Of a stretch of 41,004 nt of DNA, positions 33,439-41,004 are shown piece by piece. Below the pieces are notes generated by a model, which was given only the letters and a program-made list of their open reading frames with translations, had not been told where the DNA came from and did not search any database. The position numbers and the translations under genes are program-made. Source of the stretch: an uncultured Collinsella sp. (GTDB lineage: Bacteria > Actinomycetota > Coriobacteriia > Coriobacteriales > Coriobacteriaceae). The DNA is taken from the NCBI GenBank assembly GCA_905208975.1, contig CAJLRE010000012.1, positions 1 through 41,004 of the forward strand, read 5' to 3'. Each line of letters starts with the position of its first letter. Positions within the stretch are counted from its first letter, which is position 1.

Positions 33439-33469
33439 TTGACTCTACAATCGTTGTAGGGTTTTCACT
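33439..33469 (+). promoter_or_regulatory. MerR-type promoter of the MATE-merR operon
   Basis: TTGACT (33439-33444) and TTCACT (33464-33469) are separated by 19 bp rather than 17, and the spacer holds the dyad CTACAA-TCG-TTGTAG (33445-33459). An over-long spacer with a central dyad is the classic architecture untwisted by MerR-family activators. Confidence 0.82.
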
Positions 33470-33509
33470 ACACTGGTACGTAAACAGACCAAGCCAGAAA
33501 GCCCCGCCC

Positions 33510-34856
33510 ATGGAACACGACCTCACACGCGGCAATGTCCTCAAGACCATCGCGGTCTTTGCCCTGCCCTATATGCTCTCGTACTTTTTGCAGATGCTCT
33601 ACGGCATGGCCGACCTGTACATGATGGGGCAGTTTAGCGGCGCCGCCGGCATCACCGCCGTGGGCAACGGCGCGCAGACGCTCTATATCATTACCGTGAC
33701 GCTCGTGGGCCTGGCCATGGGAACGACGGTCATCGTCGGCCACGCCGTGGGTTCGCGCCGCTTCGACCGCGCCGAGACCGCCATCGGCAACACCATCACG
33801 CTCTTTATGGGTGTCTCGGTGGTGCTGGCCGCTATCTTGCTCGCACTGTGCCCGCAGATCGTGGCGCTCATTGGCACGCCGGCCGAGGCGGTCGAAGGCA
33901 CCGCCGCCTACCTGCGCATTTGCTTTATGGGCATTCCGTTTATCGCCGCATACAACATTCTTTCGGCCATCTTTCGCGGGCTGGGCGATTCGCGCTCGCC
34001 CATGTACGTGATTGGCGTGGCATGTATCATCAACATCGCGCTCGACTTTTTGTTTATCGGCCACATGGGACTCGGCCCCGTGGGTGCGGCGCTCGGCACG
34101 GTAACCGCCCAGACGGCAAGCGTTGCCCTCGCGCTCGTGTGGCTCAAGAGCCGCCGCACGCATATCCATGTTAAGCGCAGCGACCTGCGCCCCCAGCCCG
34201 AGGTACTCAGCAGCATCCTTAAGATCGGCGTGCCCGTGGCCGTGCAGGACGGCTGCATCCAGGTGGCGTTTATGTTCATCACCGTCATCGCCAACCACCG
34301 AGGGCTCGTCGACGCCGCCGCCGTGGGCTTGGTCGAGAAAATGATCAGCTTTTTGTTTATCGTGCCGAGTTCCATGGGCGCCACCGTCAGCGCGCTCACG
34401 GCGCAAAACGCCGGCGCGGGCAAGGGCGACCGCGCCCGTCAGGTGCTCAAGGATGCCATGACCATCTCGGTGGTGTACGGCTGCCTGATCACGGTGCTGA
34501 TGTGGCTGGTGGCACCGGCGTTTATCGGCTTTTTTGCCAAGGACCCCGCGGTGGTCGCCGCCGGTACCGGCTATATGCGCAGCTATATTTTCGACGCAAT
34601 CTTTGCCGGCATCCACATTTGCTTTAGCGGCTTTTTCGCTGCGTATGGCAAGAGCTACATCGGCTTTGCGCACAACGTGCTGGCTGTGGTACTCATTCGC
34701 GTACCCGGTGCATGGCTGCTGTCGAACGCCTATTCCGACACGTTGTTTCCCATGGGCATCGCCTCGCCGTGCGGATCGATTTTGTCGGCGGTCATTTGCG
34801 TTGTCGCGTTTACCGTGCTCAACCGCCGCGGAACTTTTGACAAGCTGGTGGCGTAG
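33510..34856 (+). CDS. MATE family multidrug/cation efflux transporter
   Basis: 448 residues with twelve predicted helices in two related halves. Typical features are the opening YMLSYFLQMLYGMADLYMMGQF, FRGLGDSRSPMYV, and a matching acidic/aromatic arrangement in the second half. MATE proteins expel cationic drugs in exchange for Na+ or H+. It is preceded by a MerR-type promoter and followed by a MerR regulator gene, so expression is probably drug- or stress-induced. The ribosome binding site before the ATG is weak (AGAAAG). Confidence 0.92.
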   Translation: MEHDLTRGNVLKTIAVFALPYMLSYFLQMLYGMADLYMMGQFSGAAGITAVGNGAQTLYIITVTLVGLAMGTTVIVGHAVGSRRFDRAETAIGNTITLFMGVSVVLAAILLALCPQIVALIGTPAEAVEGTAAYLRICFMGIPFIAAYNILSAIFRGLGDSRSPMYVIGVACIINIALDFLFIGHMGLGPVGAALGTVTAQTASVALALVWLKSRRTHIHVKRSDLRPQPEVLSSILKIGVPVAVQDGCIQVAFMFITVIANHRGLVDAAAVGLVEKMISFLFIVPSSMGATVSALTAQNAGAGKGDRARQVLKDAMTISVVYGCLITVLMWLVAPAFIGFFAKDPAVVAAGTGYMRSYIFDAIFAGIHICFSGFFAAYGKSYIGFAHNVLAVVLIRVPGAWLLSNAYSDTLFPMGIASPCGSILSAVICVVAFTVLNRRGTFDKLVA

Positions 34857-34857
34857 C

Positions 34858-34893
34858 GGGGCAACGCGAGCCTGGCGCTCCTCCCCTGTTTTT
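34858..34893 (+). terminator. Attenuator-like hairpin between MATE and merR genes
   Basis: GGGG (34858-34861) with CCCC (34883-34886) and GAGC with GCTC (34868-34871, 34877-34880) form an imperfect stem followed by TGTTTTT. It would lower expression of the regulator relative to the pump. Confidence 0.45.
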
Positions 34894-34911
34894 ACCGAAA
34901 GGAGCGGTCCT

Positions 34912-35757
34912 GTGACCGACATGCCAAGCGAACACACCGAGGGCCTGCTCTGCATTGGCGAGGTGGCGCGCCTGCTCAATTTGAGCGTGGGCACACTGCG
35001 CCATTACGAACAGATGGGGCTATTGGAGCCGGCATATGTCAATCCGGCGAGTGGGTACCGCTACTACGGATCGCGGCAGCTCTCCACCCTCAACACCATC
35101 GGCAACCTGCGCGTTCTCGACCTGCCGCTGACCCAGATTCGCGAGTTTGTCACTACGCGCGATATGGATTTGATGCAACGGCAACTGACCAAGCAACAGG
35201 AGTTAATTGAACACAGGCGGCGTGAGCTGGAGCGCATGTCGCGCAAGATTGACCAGCGACTTGCCTTGCTTCATGGCGCTTTGAATGCTGATCTCGACAC
35301 CATTAGCGAAATCGAGGAACCCGAACTTCGCTGCGCCACGCTGCACGAGCGCGTCAATCCCACCGACGCCTATTCGCTGGGATGGCATATCCGCCAGCTT
35401 CAGCAGGGGCAGCACGAAACCTTTGCCTATCTGGGCAATCTGGGTGTGGGCATCGCGCCCGAACGCCTCGCCGCCGGCGATTTTGATGGCTACGACGAGG
35501 TCTTTCTGCTGCTCGATGACACCGATGATTACTTGGGCGATGTTGAGACGCGACCTGCCGCGCGCTGCCTGACCATAAGCTTCCGCGGCACGCACGGGCA
35601 AGCAGCCCCACGCTACGAGCAGCTGCTCGGCTATATGCGCGAGCACGGCCTGACACCCGCCGGTCCCTCACGCGAGATCGCCCTCATCGACGACATCATC
35701 AGCGACGACCCAGCAACCTACGTGACGCAGATCACGGTGCCGGTCTCTCTAGGCTAG
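34912..35757 (+). CDS. MerR-family regulator of the MATE pump
   Basis: 281 residues from GTG 34912, with AAAGGAG seven bases upstream; an ATG nine bases later is too far from it. The N-terminus is a MerR winged helix (CIGEVARLLNLSVGTLRHYEQMGLLEPAYVNPASGYRYYGSRQ), then the long dimerisation helix (about 80-120) and a GyrI/BmrR-like effector domain (about 125-275) that binds hydrophobic cations in relatives. It is the obvious activator of the promoter at 33439-33469 and lies in the same operon, giving a feedback loop. Its last nine bases overlap the convergent small ORF after ligA. Confidence 0.92.
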   Translation: MTDMPSEHTEGLLCIGEVARLLNLSVGTLRHYEQMGLLEPAYVNPASGYRYYGSRQLSTLNTIGNLRVLDLPLTQIREFVTTRDMDLMQRQLTKQQELIEHRRRELERMSRKIDQRLALLHGALNADLDTISEIEEPELRCATLHERVNPTDAYSLGWHIRQLQQGQHETFAYLGNLGVGIAPERLAAGDFDGYDEVFLLLDDTDDYLGDVETRPAARCLTISFRGTHGQAAPRYEQLLGYMREHGLTPAGPSREIALIDDIISDDPATYVTQITVPVSLG

Positions 35758-35928
35758 ACCGAGCCTCGCCTCTAACTCGGTCAACGCCTCAAAGGCATCG
35801 CGAGATGCACCCGCCGCGCGCTCGCGCTCGGCAACGCAAATTCGCATCATTAAGCGCTCTTTTGCCTGCACTTGGGAATGCCTCGCGCGCCCTTCCGCCT
35901 GCGAGCAATTGCGATTCTCGATATCCAT
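35749..35928 (-). CDS. Small protein coupled to ligA, unknown function
   Basis: 59 residues (MDIENRNCSQAEGRAR...LTELEARLGLA). Its ATG overlaps the ligA stop codon (TAATG), so translation is probably coupled. The sequence is charged, with a predicted helical, glutamate/alanine-rich C-terminus; no family was recognised. The end overlaps the 3' end of the convergent merR-like gene by nine bases. It could be genuine or chance; the coupling and helical pattern favour a gene. Confidence 0.5.
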   Translation of the reverse strand: MDIENRNCSQAEGRARHSQVQAKERLMMRICVAERERAAGASRDAFEALTELEARLGLA

Positions 35929-38156
35929 TACGCCTCCGGCACCTCGCCAGTAGCCAAGATCCGCTCGAGCGCATCCTCGTCCAGTACGGGCACACCCAAC
36001 TGCTCGGCCTTGGTGAGCTTGGAACCCGCCTTGGGGCCGGCGACCAGATAGTTCGTCTTCTTTGAAACACTGCCCGAAACCTTGGCGCCGAGCACCTTGA
36101 GCGCCGCGCCCGCCTCGTCGCGTGTGCGGTTGACGAGCGTGCCGGTGAGCACGAAGGTCAGACCCGCGAGCGGTTGTGCATCGGCGAGCTCGCCCGCCAC
36201 GCCAGCGTCGGCCGCGGCTTGCGCGTGCGCGGCGCCCAAGTCGACCTCGAGCGACAGGCCCGCCTGACGCAGGCGCTCTAGCACGGCGAGGTTCTCGGGC
36301 ACGGCCAGGAACTGCTTGACGCTCGCCGCAATCTTGGGACCGATGCCATCGCACTCGGCGATGTCCTCTTCGCTCGCCAAGATGAGCTTGTCAAATGACA
36401 GGAATCGCTCGGCGATGACCTCGCCCACGCTCTTGCCCACGTGGCGGATGCCCAGGGCAAACAGCACGCGACCGAGCGGCTGGCTCTTGGACTTGTTGAG
36501 CTCGGCGACGATTTTCTCGGCCGTCTTGAGGCCCACCGGAATGGGGTCACCCTTCTTGACGCCTTTTTTGCTATTGGAGCTGGCATAGGTGCGCCCCGTG
36601 TCCAGGCCTGCGATGTCGTCGACCGTGAGCTGGTAGAAGTCCGCGACATCGTGGATCAGGCCGGCAGCGATCATCTTGTCGACGATTTCGTCGCCCAGGC
36701 CGTCCACGTCCATGCAGCCGCGGCTCACCCAGTGGAGCAAACGCTCCTTGAGCTGTGCGGGGCAGTCGATGGACACGCAGCGGTAGGCAACCTCGCCATC
36801 CTCGTGAACCACGGGGCTGCCGCACACGGGGCAGACCTCGGGCATCTGCCAGTCAACGCTGTCGGCCGGGCGCTTGTCGAGCACGGGGCCCACGACCTCG
36901 GGAATCACGTCGCCCGCCTTGTGCACGATGATAGTGTCGCCCTCGCGCACGTTTTTGCGGCGGATCTCGTCAATGTTGTGCAGCGTGGCGCGCGCGATGG
37001 TGGAGCCGGCGACCGTCACCGGGTCGAACTCGGCGACCGGCGTGAGCACACCAGTGCGGCCCACCTGGATGCGAATTTCGCGCAGGACGGTCTGCTTTTC
37101 CTCGGGCGGGAACTTAAAGGCGATGGCCCAGCGCGGTGCGCGAGCGGTAAAGCCCAGGTCGAGCTGCTGCTGGAAGCTGTCGACCTTTACGACCACGCCG
37201 TCGATGTCGTAATCCAGGTCGCCGCGGTGCTCGAGCGCCTGGGCACAGAACTCGTGGACCTCGGACGGCGTGGCGCAACGAGCCACGTTGGGGTTGACGC
37301 TAAAGCCAGCGCTACGCAGCCAGTCCAGAAACTCGCGCTGGCTGTGGACGTGCAGCGGATCGGTATCGGCAATGGCATAGATAAAGGTGGCAAGATCGCG
37401 ACGTGCCGTGACCTTGGGATCCTTCTGGCGCAACGATCCGGCGGCGGCGTTGCGCGGGTTGGCGAAGGGGTCGCGGCCCTCGGCATCGGCCTCTTCATTC
37501 AGACGAACAAAGCTGCCTTTGGGCATATAGACCTCGCCGCGTACTTCGATGGTACGCTCGCGGTCGGCACCCATGTGGGCGAGCGCCGGCTCGGACAGGT
37601 GCATGGGCACATCCTTGATGGTACGCACGTTGAGCGACACGTCCTCGCCCGTTGTGCCGTCACCGCGCGTGGCGGCGCGCACAAAGGTGCCGTTTTGGTA
37701 GATAAGCGCCACGCCCAGACCGTCGATCTTAAGCTCGCAGGTATAGGTAACGCTACCGGCACCGAGCGCATCCTCGGTGCGCTGGAGCCAAGCGTCGAGC
37801 TCGTCCAGGTCCATGGCATCATCCATGGAATACATGCGTGCCATGTGCGTGACCGGCGTAAACTGCTCGCTCACGTAGCCGCCCACGCGCTGGGTATAAC
37901 TGTCGGGCGTCACCAGGTCGGGGTAGGTGGCCTCGATTTCCTGCAGCTCAACGAGCATTTTGTCGAAGGCGGCGTCCGTGATCTCGGGCGCGTCGAGCAT
38001 GTAGTAGCGATAGGCATGGTAGTCGAGCTCGTGGCGCAGCTCGGCCGCGCGCGCTGCCGCCTGGGCACGGGCATCGGTCGGTGCGGTGGCTTTCGCGGTC
38101 GTGGGCGTTTCGGTATCGATGTCCACGCCGTCACCAAACAGGCTCGATTGCTCCAT
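35928..38156 (-). CDS. ligA: NAD-dependent DNA ligase
   Basis: 742 residues. Order: Ia domain (HELDYHAYRYYMLDAPEITD), adenylation domain with active-site Lys143 in CELKIDGLG, OB fold, four-cysteine zinc finger (CPVCGSPVVH...CVSIDCPAQL), HhH domain (GLGDEIVDKMIAAG... and CDGIGPKIAASVKQFL), and C-terminal BRCT domain (GLTFVLTGTLVNRTRDEAG). It seals nicks in replication and repair using NAD+. The first 30 residues are an extension beginning MEQSSLF, matching the QxxLF clamp-binding consensus. GAAGGAG before the ATG supports the start. Confidence 0.97.
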   Translation of the reverse strand: MEQSSLFGDGVDIDTETPTTAKATAPTDARAQAAARAAELRHELDYHAYRYYMLDAPEITDAAFDKMLVELQEIEATYPDLVTPDSYTQRVGGYVSEQFTPVTHMARMYSMDDAMDLDELDAWLQRTEDALGAGSVTYTCELKIDGLGVALIYQNGTFVRAATRGDGTTGEDVSLNVRTIKDVPMHLSEPALAHMGADRERTIEVRGEVYMPKGSFVRLNEEADAEGRDPFANPRNAAAGSLRQKDPKVTARRDLATFIYAIADTDPLHVHSQREFLDWLRSAGFSVNPNVARCATPSEVHEFCAQALEHRGDLDYDIDGVVVKVDSFQQQLDLGFTARAPRWAIAFKFPPEEKQTVLREIRIQVGRTGVLTPVAEFDPVTVAGSTIARATLHNIDEIRRKNVREGDTIIVHKAGDVIPEVVGPVLDKRPADSVDWQMPEVCPVCGSPVVHEDGEVAYRCVSIDCPAQLKERLLHWVSRGCMDVDGLGDEIVDKMIAAGLIHDVADFYQLTVDDIAGLDTGRTYASSNSKKGVKKGDPIPVGLKTAEKIVAELNKSKSQPLGRVLFALGIRHVGKSVGEVIAERFLSFDKLILASEEDIAECDGIGPKIAASVKQFLAVPENLAVLERLRQAGLSLEVDLGAAHAQAAADAGVAGELADAQPLAGLTFVLTGTLVNRTRDEAGAALKVLGAKVSGSVSKKTNYLVAGPKAGSKLTKAEQLGVPVLDEDALERILATGEVPEA

Positions 38157-38303
38157 AGCGGCACTCCTTCGCTCGATTTCAAACGGACACTAGAGTACCA
38201 CCGGTCGCAACGGGGCCGAATAGCGGTCTCAAACCGCACCGAATCGGCAGCCGCCAGACTGGGGTGGGTCGCGCGATTAAACCATGCTCTTATCAGCTCT
38301 AAA

Positions 38304-38334
38304 TGATCCGTTTTCCTCCGTCCCCAACGGATCA
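38304..38334. repeat. Inverted repeat downstream of the HtrA terminator
   Basis: TGATCCGTT (38304-38312) pairs perfectly with AACGGATCA (38326-38334). It lies between the HtrA terminator and the ligA start, and its role is unknown. Confidence 0.5.
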
Positions 38335-38336
38335 AT

Positions 38337-38374
38337 AAGAAAAAAAGGGCTGTCCCACGTTGATGGGACAGCCC
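38337..38374 (-). terminator. Intrinsic terminator of the HtrA gene
   Basis: GGGCTGTCCCA (38347-38357) pairs with TGGGACAGCCC (38364-38374), followed on the minus strand by an unbroken run of T. It lies 29 bases past the HtrA stop. Confidence 0.93.
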
Positions 38375-38403
38375 CCTGGCCTCGATATGTGCAATACGGC
38401 TCG

Positions 38404-39867
38404 TTAGAAACCCTGGCCATAGCCTTGACCCTGACCCTGCTGACCGAGCAACTCCTCCAGGTACTGGCGCAGCTGCTCATCGGTAATACCGCCGTTGCCG
38501 GTGTCGGTCGCGCTGTCGTCCTGCTGCTGGTTCTGCAGCTCCTCGTCGGAGCCCAGCTCGACCGTGACCTTCTTCTCGTCCTTACCGCGCATGAGCGTGA
38601 TCTCGACCTTCTCGCCCACCTCGTGGCTGCGCAGCGCGATGATCAGGCCATCGGCGCTCGTAATCTCGTCGTCGCCCAGCTTGGTAATGACATCGCCCTC
38701 TTGGATGCCAGCCTTGGCAGCAGGACCGTCCTCGACGACACTTGCCACATACGCGCCGCTATCGGTGCTCAGCTTGTTAGTGCGGGCATTGAGCGCGTTG
38801 ACGCTCGAAAGCGTGGCGCCCAGATACGGGTGAACCGGCGTCTTGCCGTCGATAATCTGGTCGGCGATGTTCTTGGCATAGTTGACCGGAATGGCAAAGC
38901 CAACACCCGAGCTGGAGCCCGAGTAGCTCTCGATGAGCGAGTTGATGCCCACCAGCTCGCCGTTGTCGTTAACGAGCGCGCCGCCGGAGTTGCCCGGGTT
39001 GATGGCAGCATCGGTCTGGATCATGTTGGCATAGATGGTGTTACCGTTGGTAGAGCTCATGGCCGTGGAGCGATAGAGCGCCGAGACGATACCCGTGGAG
39101 ACAGACTGCTCGTTTCCGAACGGCGAGCCGATCGCCATAACCCACTCGCCCACGTTGAGCTTGGAGGAATCACCGATCTCAATCGGCGTGAGCTTGGAGG
39201 CGTCTGCGTCCTTGAGCTTGATGACGGCCAGGTCGCTCGAAGCGTCGTTGCCCACGAACTCGGCCTCGTAGGTGGTGCCGTCATCCATGGTCACCACGTA
39301 CTGGTCATAGCCATCGACCACGTGGTTGTTGGTGAGGATGTGGCCCTCGGTATCGAGCACCACGCCCGAGCCGACGCTGCCCGAGCTGTCCGACTCGTCG
39401 GCAGACTGCGAAAGCGAGCCATTCTGGCTGCCGCTCGAAGTGGCGGTAATGGAAACCACGGAGGGCAGCGCCTTGGCAGAGACGGCCTCGGCCAGCGTGG
39501 TGTCCTCGGAGTCGATCGTAATCTTTTGCGTCGATGAACCCGAAGCACCCGCCGTCACGGCATTCTTTCCGCTGCCAATGTTGAGCGTGCCACTCATAAT
39601 GAGCGCAATGACCAGCAGGGCGCCGCATGCACAGCCGGCGAGCGCCGTAATAAAGATCGGCAGCTTTTTGGTCTTAGTCTTGACCACGGTGTGCTTGTTT
39701 ACAACCTGCTGGCTGCCCAGCGGCTTTCCGGTCTGCGTGTCGTAGGCCTGCACGTAAGGAATGTTACTGCCATCGGCAGGCGTCGACTCCACCTGCACGC
39801 GCGGCTGCTGCTGGGTCTCGCCGGCGTTGCCCGCATCCTGGGGACGCTGGGAATCGTTCTCGCTCAT
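38404..39867 (-). CDS. HtrA/DegP-type membrane-anchored serine protease
   Basis: 487 residues. A disordered Gln/Pro-rich cytoplasmic N-terminus (1-65) precedes a single membrane helix (about 69-92). The trypsin-like domain has the triad His182 (LTNNHVVD), Asp212 (SSDLAVIKL) and Ser294 (PGNSGGALV), followed by one PDZ domain (about 350-450) with GPAAKAGIQEGDVITKLG. The tail is Gln/Gly-rich. The domain order is that of Gram-positive HtrA proteases, which degrade misfolded exported proteins at the cell surface. AAAGGAT before the ATG at 39867 fixes the start; a longer in-frame version is rejected. Confidence 0.95.
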   Translation of the reverse strand: MSENDSQRPQDAGNAGETQQQPRVQVESTPADGSNIPYVQAYDTQTGKPLGSQQVVNKHTVVKTKTKKLPIFITALAGCACGALLVIALIMSGTLNIGSGKNAVTAGASGSSTQKITIDSEDTTLAEAVSAKALPSVVSITATSSGSQNGSLSQSADESDSSGSVGSGVVLDTEGHILTNNHVVDGYDQYVVTMDDGTTYEAEFVGNDASSDLAVIKLKDADASKLTPIEIGDSSKLNVGEWVMAIGSPFGNEQSVSTGIVSALYRSTAMSSTNGNTIYANMIQTDAAINPGNSGGALVNDNGELVGINSLIESYSGSSSGVGFAIPVNYAKNIADQIIDGKTPVHPYLGATLSSVNALNARTNKLSTDSGAYVASVVEDGPAAKAGIQEGDVITKLGDDEITSADGLIIALRSHEVGEKVEITLMRGKDEKKVTVELGSDEELQNQQQDDSATDTGNGGITDEQLRQYLEELLGQQGQGQGYGQGF

Positions 39868-39896
39868 AGCTGCGATCCTTTCGTCAAATAACCAAA

Positions 39897-39920
39897 GGCC
39901 CGCCAAACATGTGGCGGGCC
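39897..39920 (-). terminator. Hairpin separating the small-gene cluster from HtrA
   Basis: GGCCCGCCA (39897-39905) pairs perfectly with TGGCGGGCC (39912-39920) and is followed by TTTGGTTATTTG on the minus strand, just upstream of the HtrA ribosome binding site. It probably ends the transcript from 40040-40639. Confidence 0.65.
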
Positions 39921-40039
39921 ATCATTGTTCACGTTGAGTTGTACCCCAAGCTGGGCAGTCCCGAGCACTAGATGCCAAGATTTCAGCTTTGCTTAAGTAA
40001 TGACATGCTTATAGGCCAATTCGTTTTATGCCGTCATGT

Positions 40040-40273
40040 CTATTCGATATAACAGTCGATAGCAAAACCCACGGCTTCGCTCTCTGGCGTGAAAATAGTC
40101 TCTCTGCTTCTTGTTCGCGTTTTTTCATTGCCATTTTCATCTCTGACCACCGCGCCAACCACGAGCGCCAATCGCTTCCGAGCGTCCGGCAGCTCCAAGG
40201 CTTCCGCCATCCCAGCTCGCATCAAAATGGGAGCTCCTGCCATCAGGCCTAAGAACTGTTTTCCATCAATCAT
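40040..40273 (-). CDS. Small protein of unknown function (77 aa)
   Basis: 77 residues, MIDGKQFLGLMAGAPIL...GFAIDCYIE. No membrane segment or family is recognised. The ATG is three bases after the TGA of the membrane-anchored gene upstream, with AGGGG nine bases before, so the two are an operon. The local composition is lower in GC than the neighbouring HtrA gene, suggesting acquired DNA. Confidence 0.55.
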   Translation of the reverse strand: MIDGKQFLGLMAGAPILMRAGMAEALELPDARKRLALVVGAVVRDENGNEKTRTRSRETIFTPESEAVGFAIDCYIE

Positions 40274-40276
40274 TCT

Positions 40277-40639
40277 TCATTCCCCTGGTCTGCTTGATTT
40301 GGCTTTCTCGGCTGAATGGGGATATAGAACAGTCCCGTCAAGTTCCTTATCTTCCACAAAAACTAGAATCCATTTTTCACCTGCCTTCAATCCTGCAACA
40401 TATCCGGAACTTGACTTGCGGCGCATATCGATCTTTTTATGGCAACCACTTGGCATCAACGCCTCAAATTGCCCGTTATGAACATCCGATAGAGTGCGAA
40501 CTTCGATCGCAACAACCGTGTCGTTTTCTCCCCCATTAGTCGCCCCTAGCAGGGACAAACTCACTGCAGCGACCAAGGCAAGGAAAAGAACCAATAGGGG
40601 TATTGCCCTTCGAATGAACTTGTCGCCGTTCACGAGCAC
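40277..40639 (-). CDS. Membrane-anchored small protein of unknown function
   Basis: 120 residues from the GTG at 40639 (AAGGGG five bases upstream; GTG 40633 is an alternative). A basic start and hydrophobic helix (IPLLVLFLALVAAVSLSLLG) act as an anchor or uncleaved signal. The rest is an exported beta-rich domain (TVVAIEVRTLSDVHNGQFEAL). It starts just after the end of the decayed peptidase gene, so the genes at 40040-41004 probably formed one operon with an exported product set. Confidence 0.6.
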   Translation of the reverse strand: MLVNGDKFIRRAIPLLVLFLALVAAVSLSLLGATNGGENDTVVAIEVRTLSDVHNGQFEALMPSGCHKKIDMRRKSSSGYVAGLKAGEKWILVFVEDKELDGTVLYPHSAEKAKSSRPGE

Positions 40640-40641
40640 AA

Positions 40642-41004
40642 TCACCCCTTGCAATATGTTCCGTCGTGAGCCGTGTAAATTGATACGTCATATGGAAGAA
40701 ACTGCAGCCGGTTTGTCTATCCATTCCAAACCACAAGCAGGTACTTCTTGGCATTTGAGTATGTATTATACATTGCCACATAGCCCACAACTGCCATTGC
40801 GTGCCCGCTGCCATTTGACCGGAGCCCCCCGGAGAAAACATTGCCGAAACGCGCATGCGTAGGTTTTCGCCTCTTTGATAACTTTCGCCTGCGTTGGCGT
40901 TATCATTCCCGAAATCGTTTTGCTCGCATCAACAACGTAATCCCATTTAGGTTGATTTCCGATCTCAGCCGAACACATTGAGCAAATAGGCCGTTCCCGC
41001 ACCT
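40642..41004 (-). pseudogene. Decayed papain-like cysteine peptidase (C39/C47-like), 5' end outside window
   Basis: One frame encodes CSAEIGNQPKWDYVVDASKT and ITPTQAKVIKEAK from the right edge. After about 40,830 sensible protein continues in another frame as SNGSGHAMAVVGYVAMYN and KKYLLVVWNG, then a TAG at 40717-40719, then TNRLQFLPYDVSIY up to TGA 40642. GHAMAVVGY...VWN(W) resembles the catalytic-His region of papain-like peptidases such as staphopain; the TAG stands where a Trp (TGG) is expected. The frame change coincides with a run of six C at 40825-40830, so it may be a real mutation or a homopolymer read error. The Cys region lies outside the window. Confidence 0.62.

Noticed and set aside
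40536..40856. 106-residue minus-strand frame over the peptidase remnant
   Set aside because: It is neither of the two frames with peptidase-like sequence and reads through the downstream gene's start region; composition is unlike protein.
1..41004. tRNA, rRNA genes or insertion sequences
   Set aside because: I saw no tRNA-like cloverleaf with CCA-end context, no rRNA sequence and no transposase gene; some short RNA genes could have been missed by eye.

Overview
The window looks like chromosomal DNA of a high-GC Gram-positive bacterium, most probably a gut Coriobacteriia of the Collinsella type. This is inferred from remembered protein flavour and gene content; no database was searched. The supporting observations are GC-rich coding DNA with strong purine-rich ribosome binding sites, a gatCAB operon (indirect Asn/Gln-tRNA charging), NAD-dependent DNA ligase, a sortase-built pilus with LPxTG-type anchors, and many ABC and MATE exporters. 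Most genes lie on the minus strand.

Layout, left to right. 1-6.9 kb: a truncated PIN toxin with its antitoxin, a P1B-type metal ATPase with a small membrane partner, and a two-gene ABC exporter. 7-8 kb: a divergent AraC-type regulator; two direct repeats 21 bp apart lie in the shared upstream region. 8.2-11.7 kb: gatC-gatA-gatB, start and stop codons overlapping, closed by a large nested inverted repeat. 12-22.9 kb: the pilus island. It holds a 1113-residue beta-helix adhesin, two SpaA-like pilins and a class C sortase. Between the last pilin and the sortase sit a strong terminator, two degenerate copies of a small hydrophobic-peptide locus resembling a type I toxin-antitoxin, and a nucleotidyltransferase / winged-helix pair resembling a type IV toxin-antitoxin. 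23-29.3 kb: a HAD phosphatase, an MFS permease, moaA with a moaC-mobB fusion, and an AbiEi/DUF559-like protein with a PD-(D/E)XK-type motif. 29.5-35.8 kb: a heterodimeric ABC exporter with one degenerate ATP site, then a MATE exporter and MerR regulator behind a textbook MerR-type promoter. 35.7-41 kb: ligA with a translationally coupled small ORF, an HtrA protease, two small genes, and a decayed papain-like peptidase gene cut by the right edge.

The most unusual non-coding content is a set of dispersed palindromes. A 57-65 bp element with CATCACAACATTCGATG arms occurs four times, and a 32-35 bp CCACCACAAAGG element occurs three times. All lie in intergenic spacers, mostly just beyond stop codons of minus-strand genes, and in two places the two types are paired. 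The best candidates for undescribed systems are these palindromes, the duplicated small-peptide locus at 14.9-15.6 kb, and the nested repeat at 8.08-8.22 kb.
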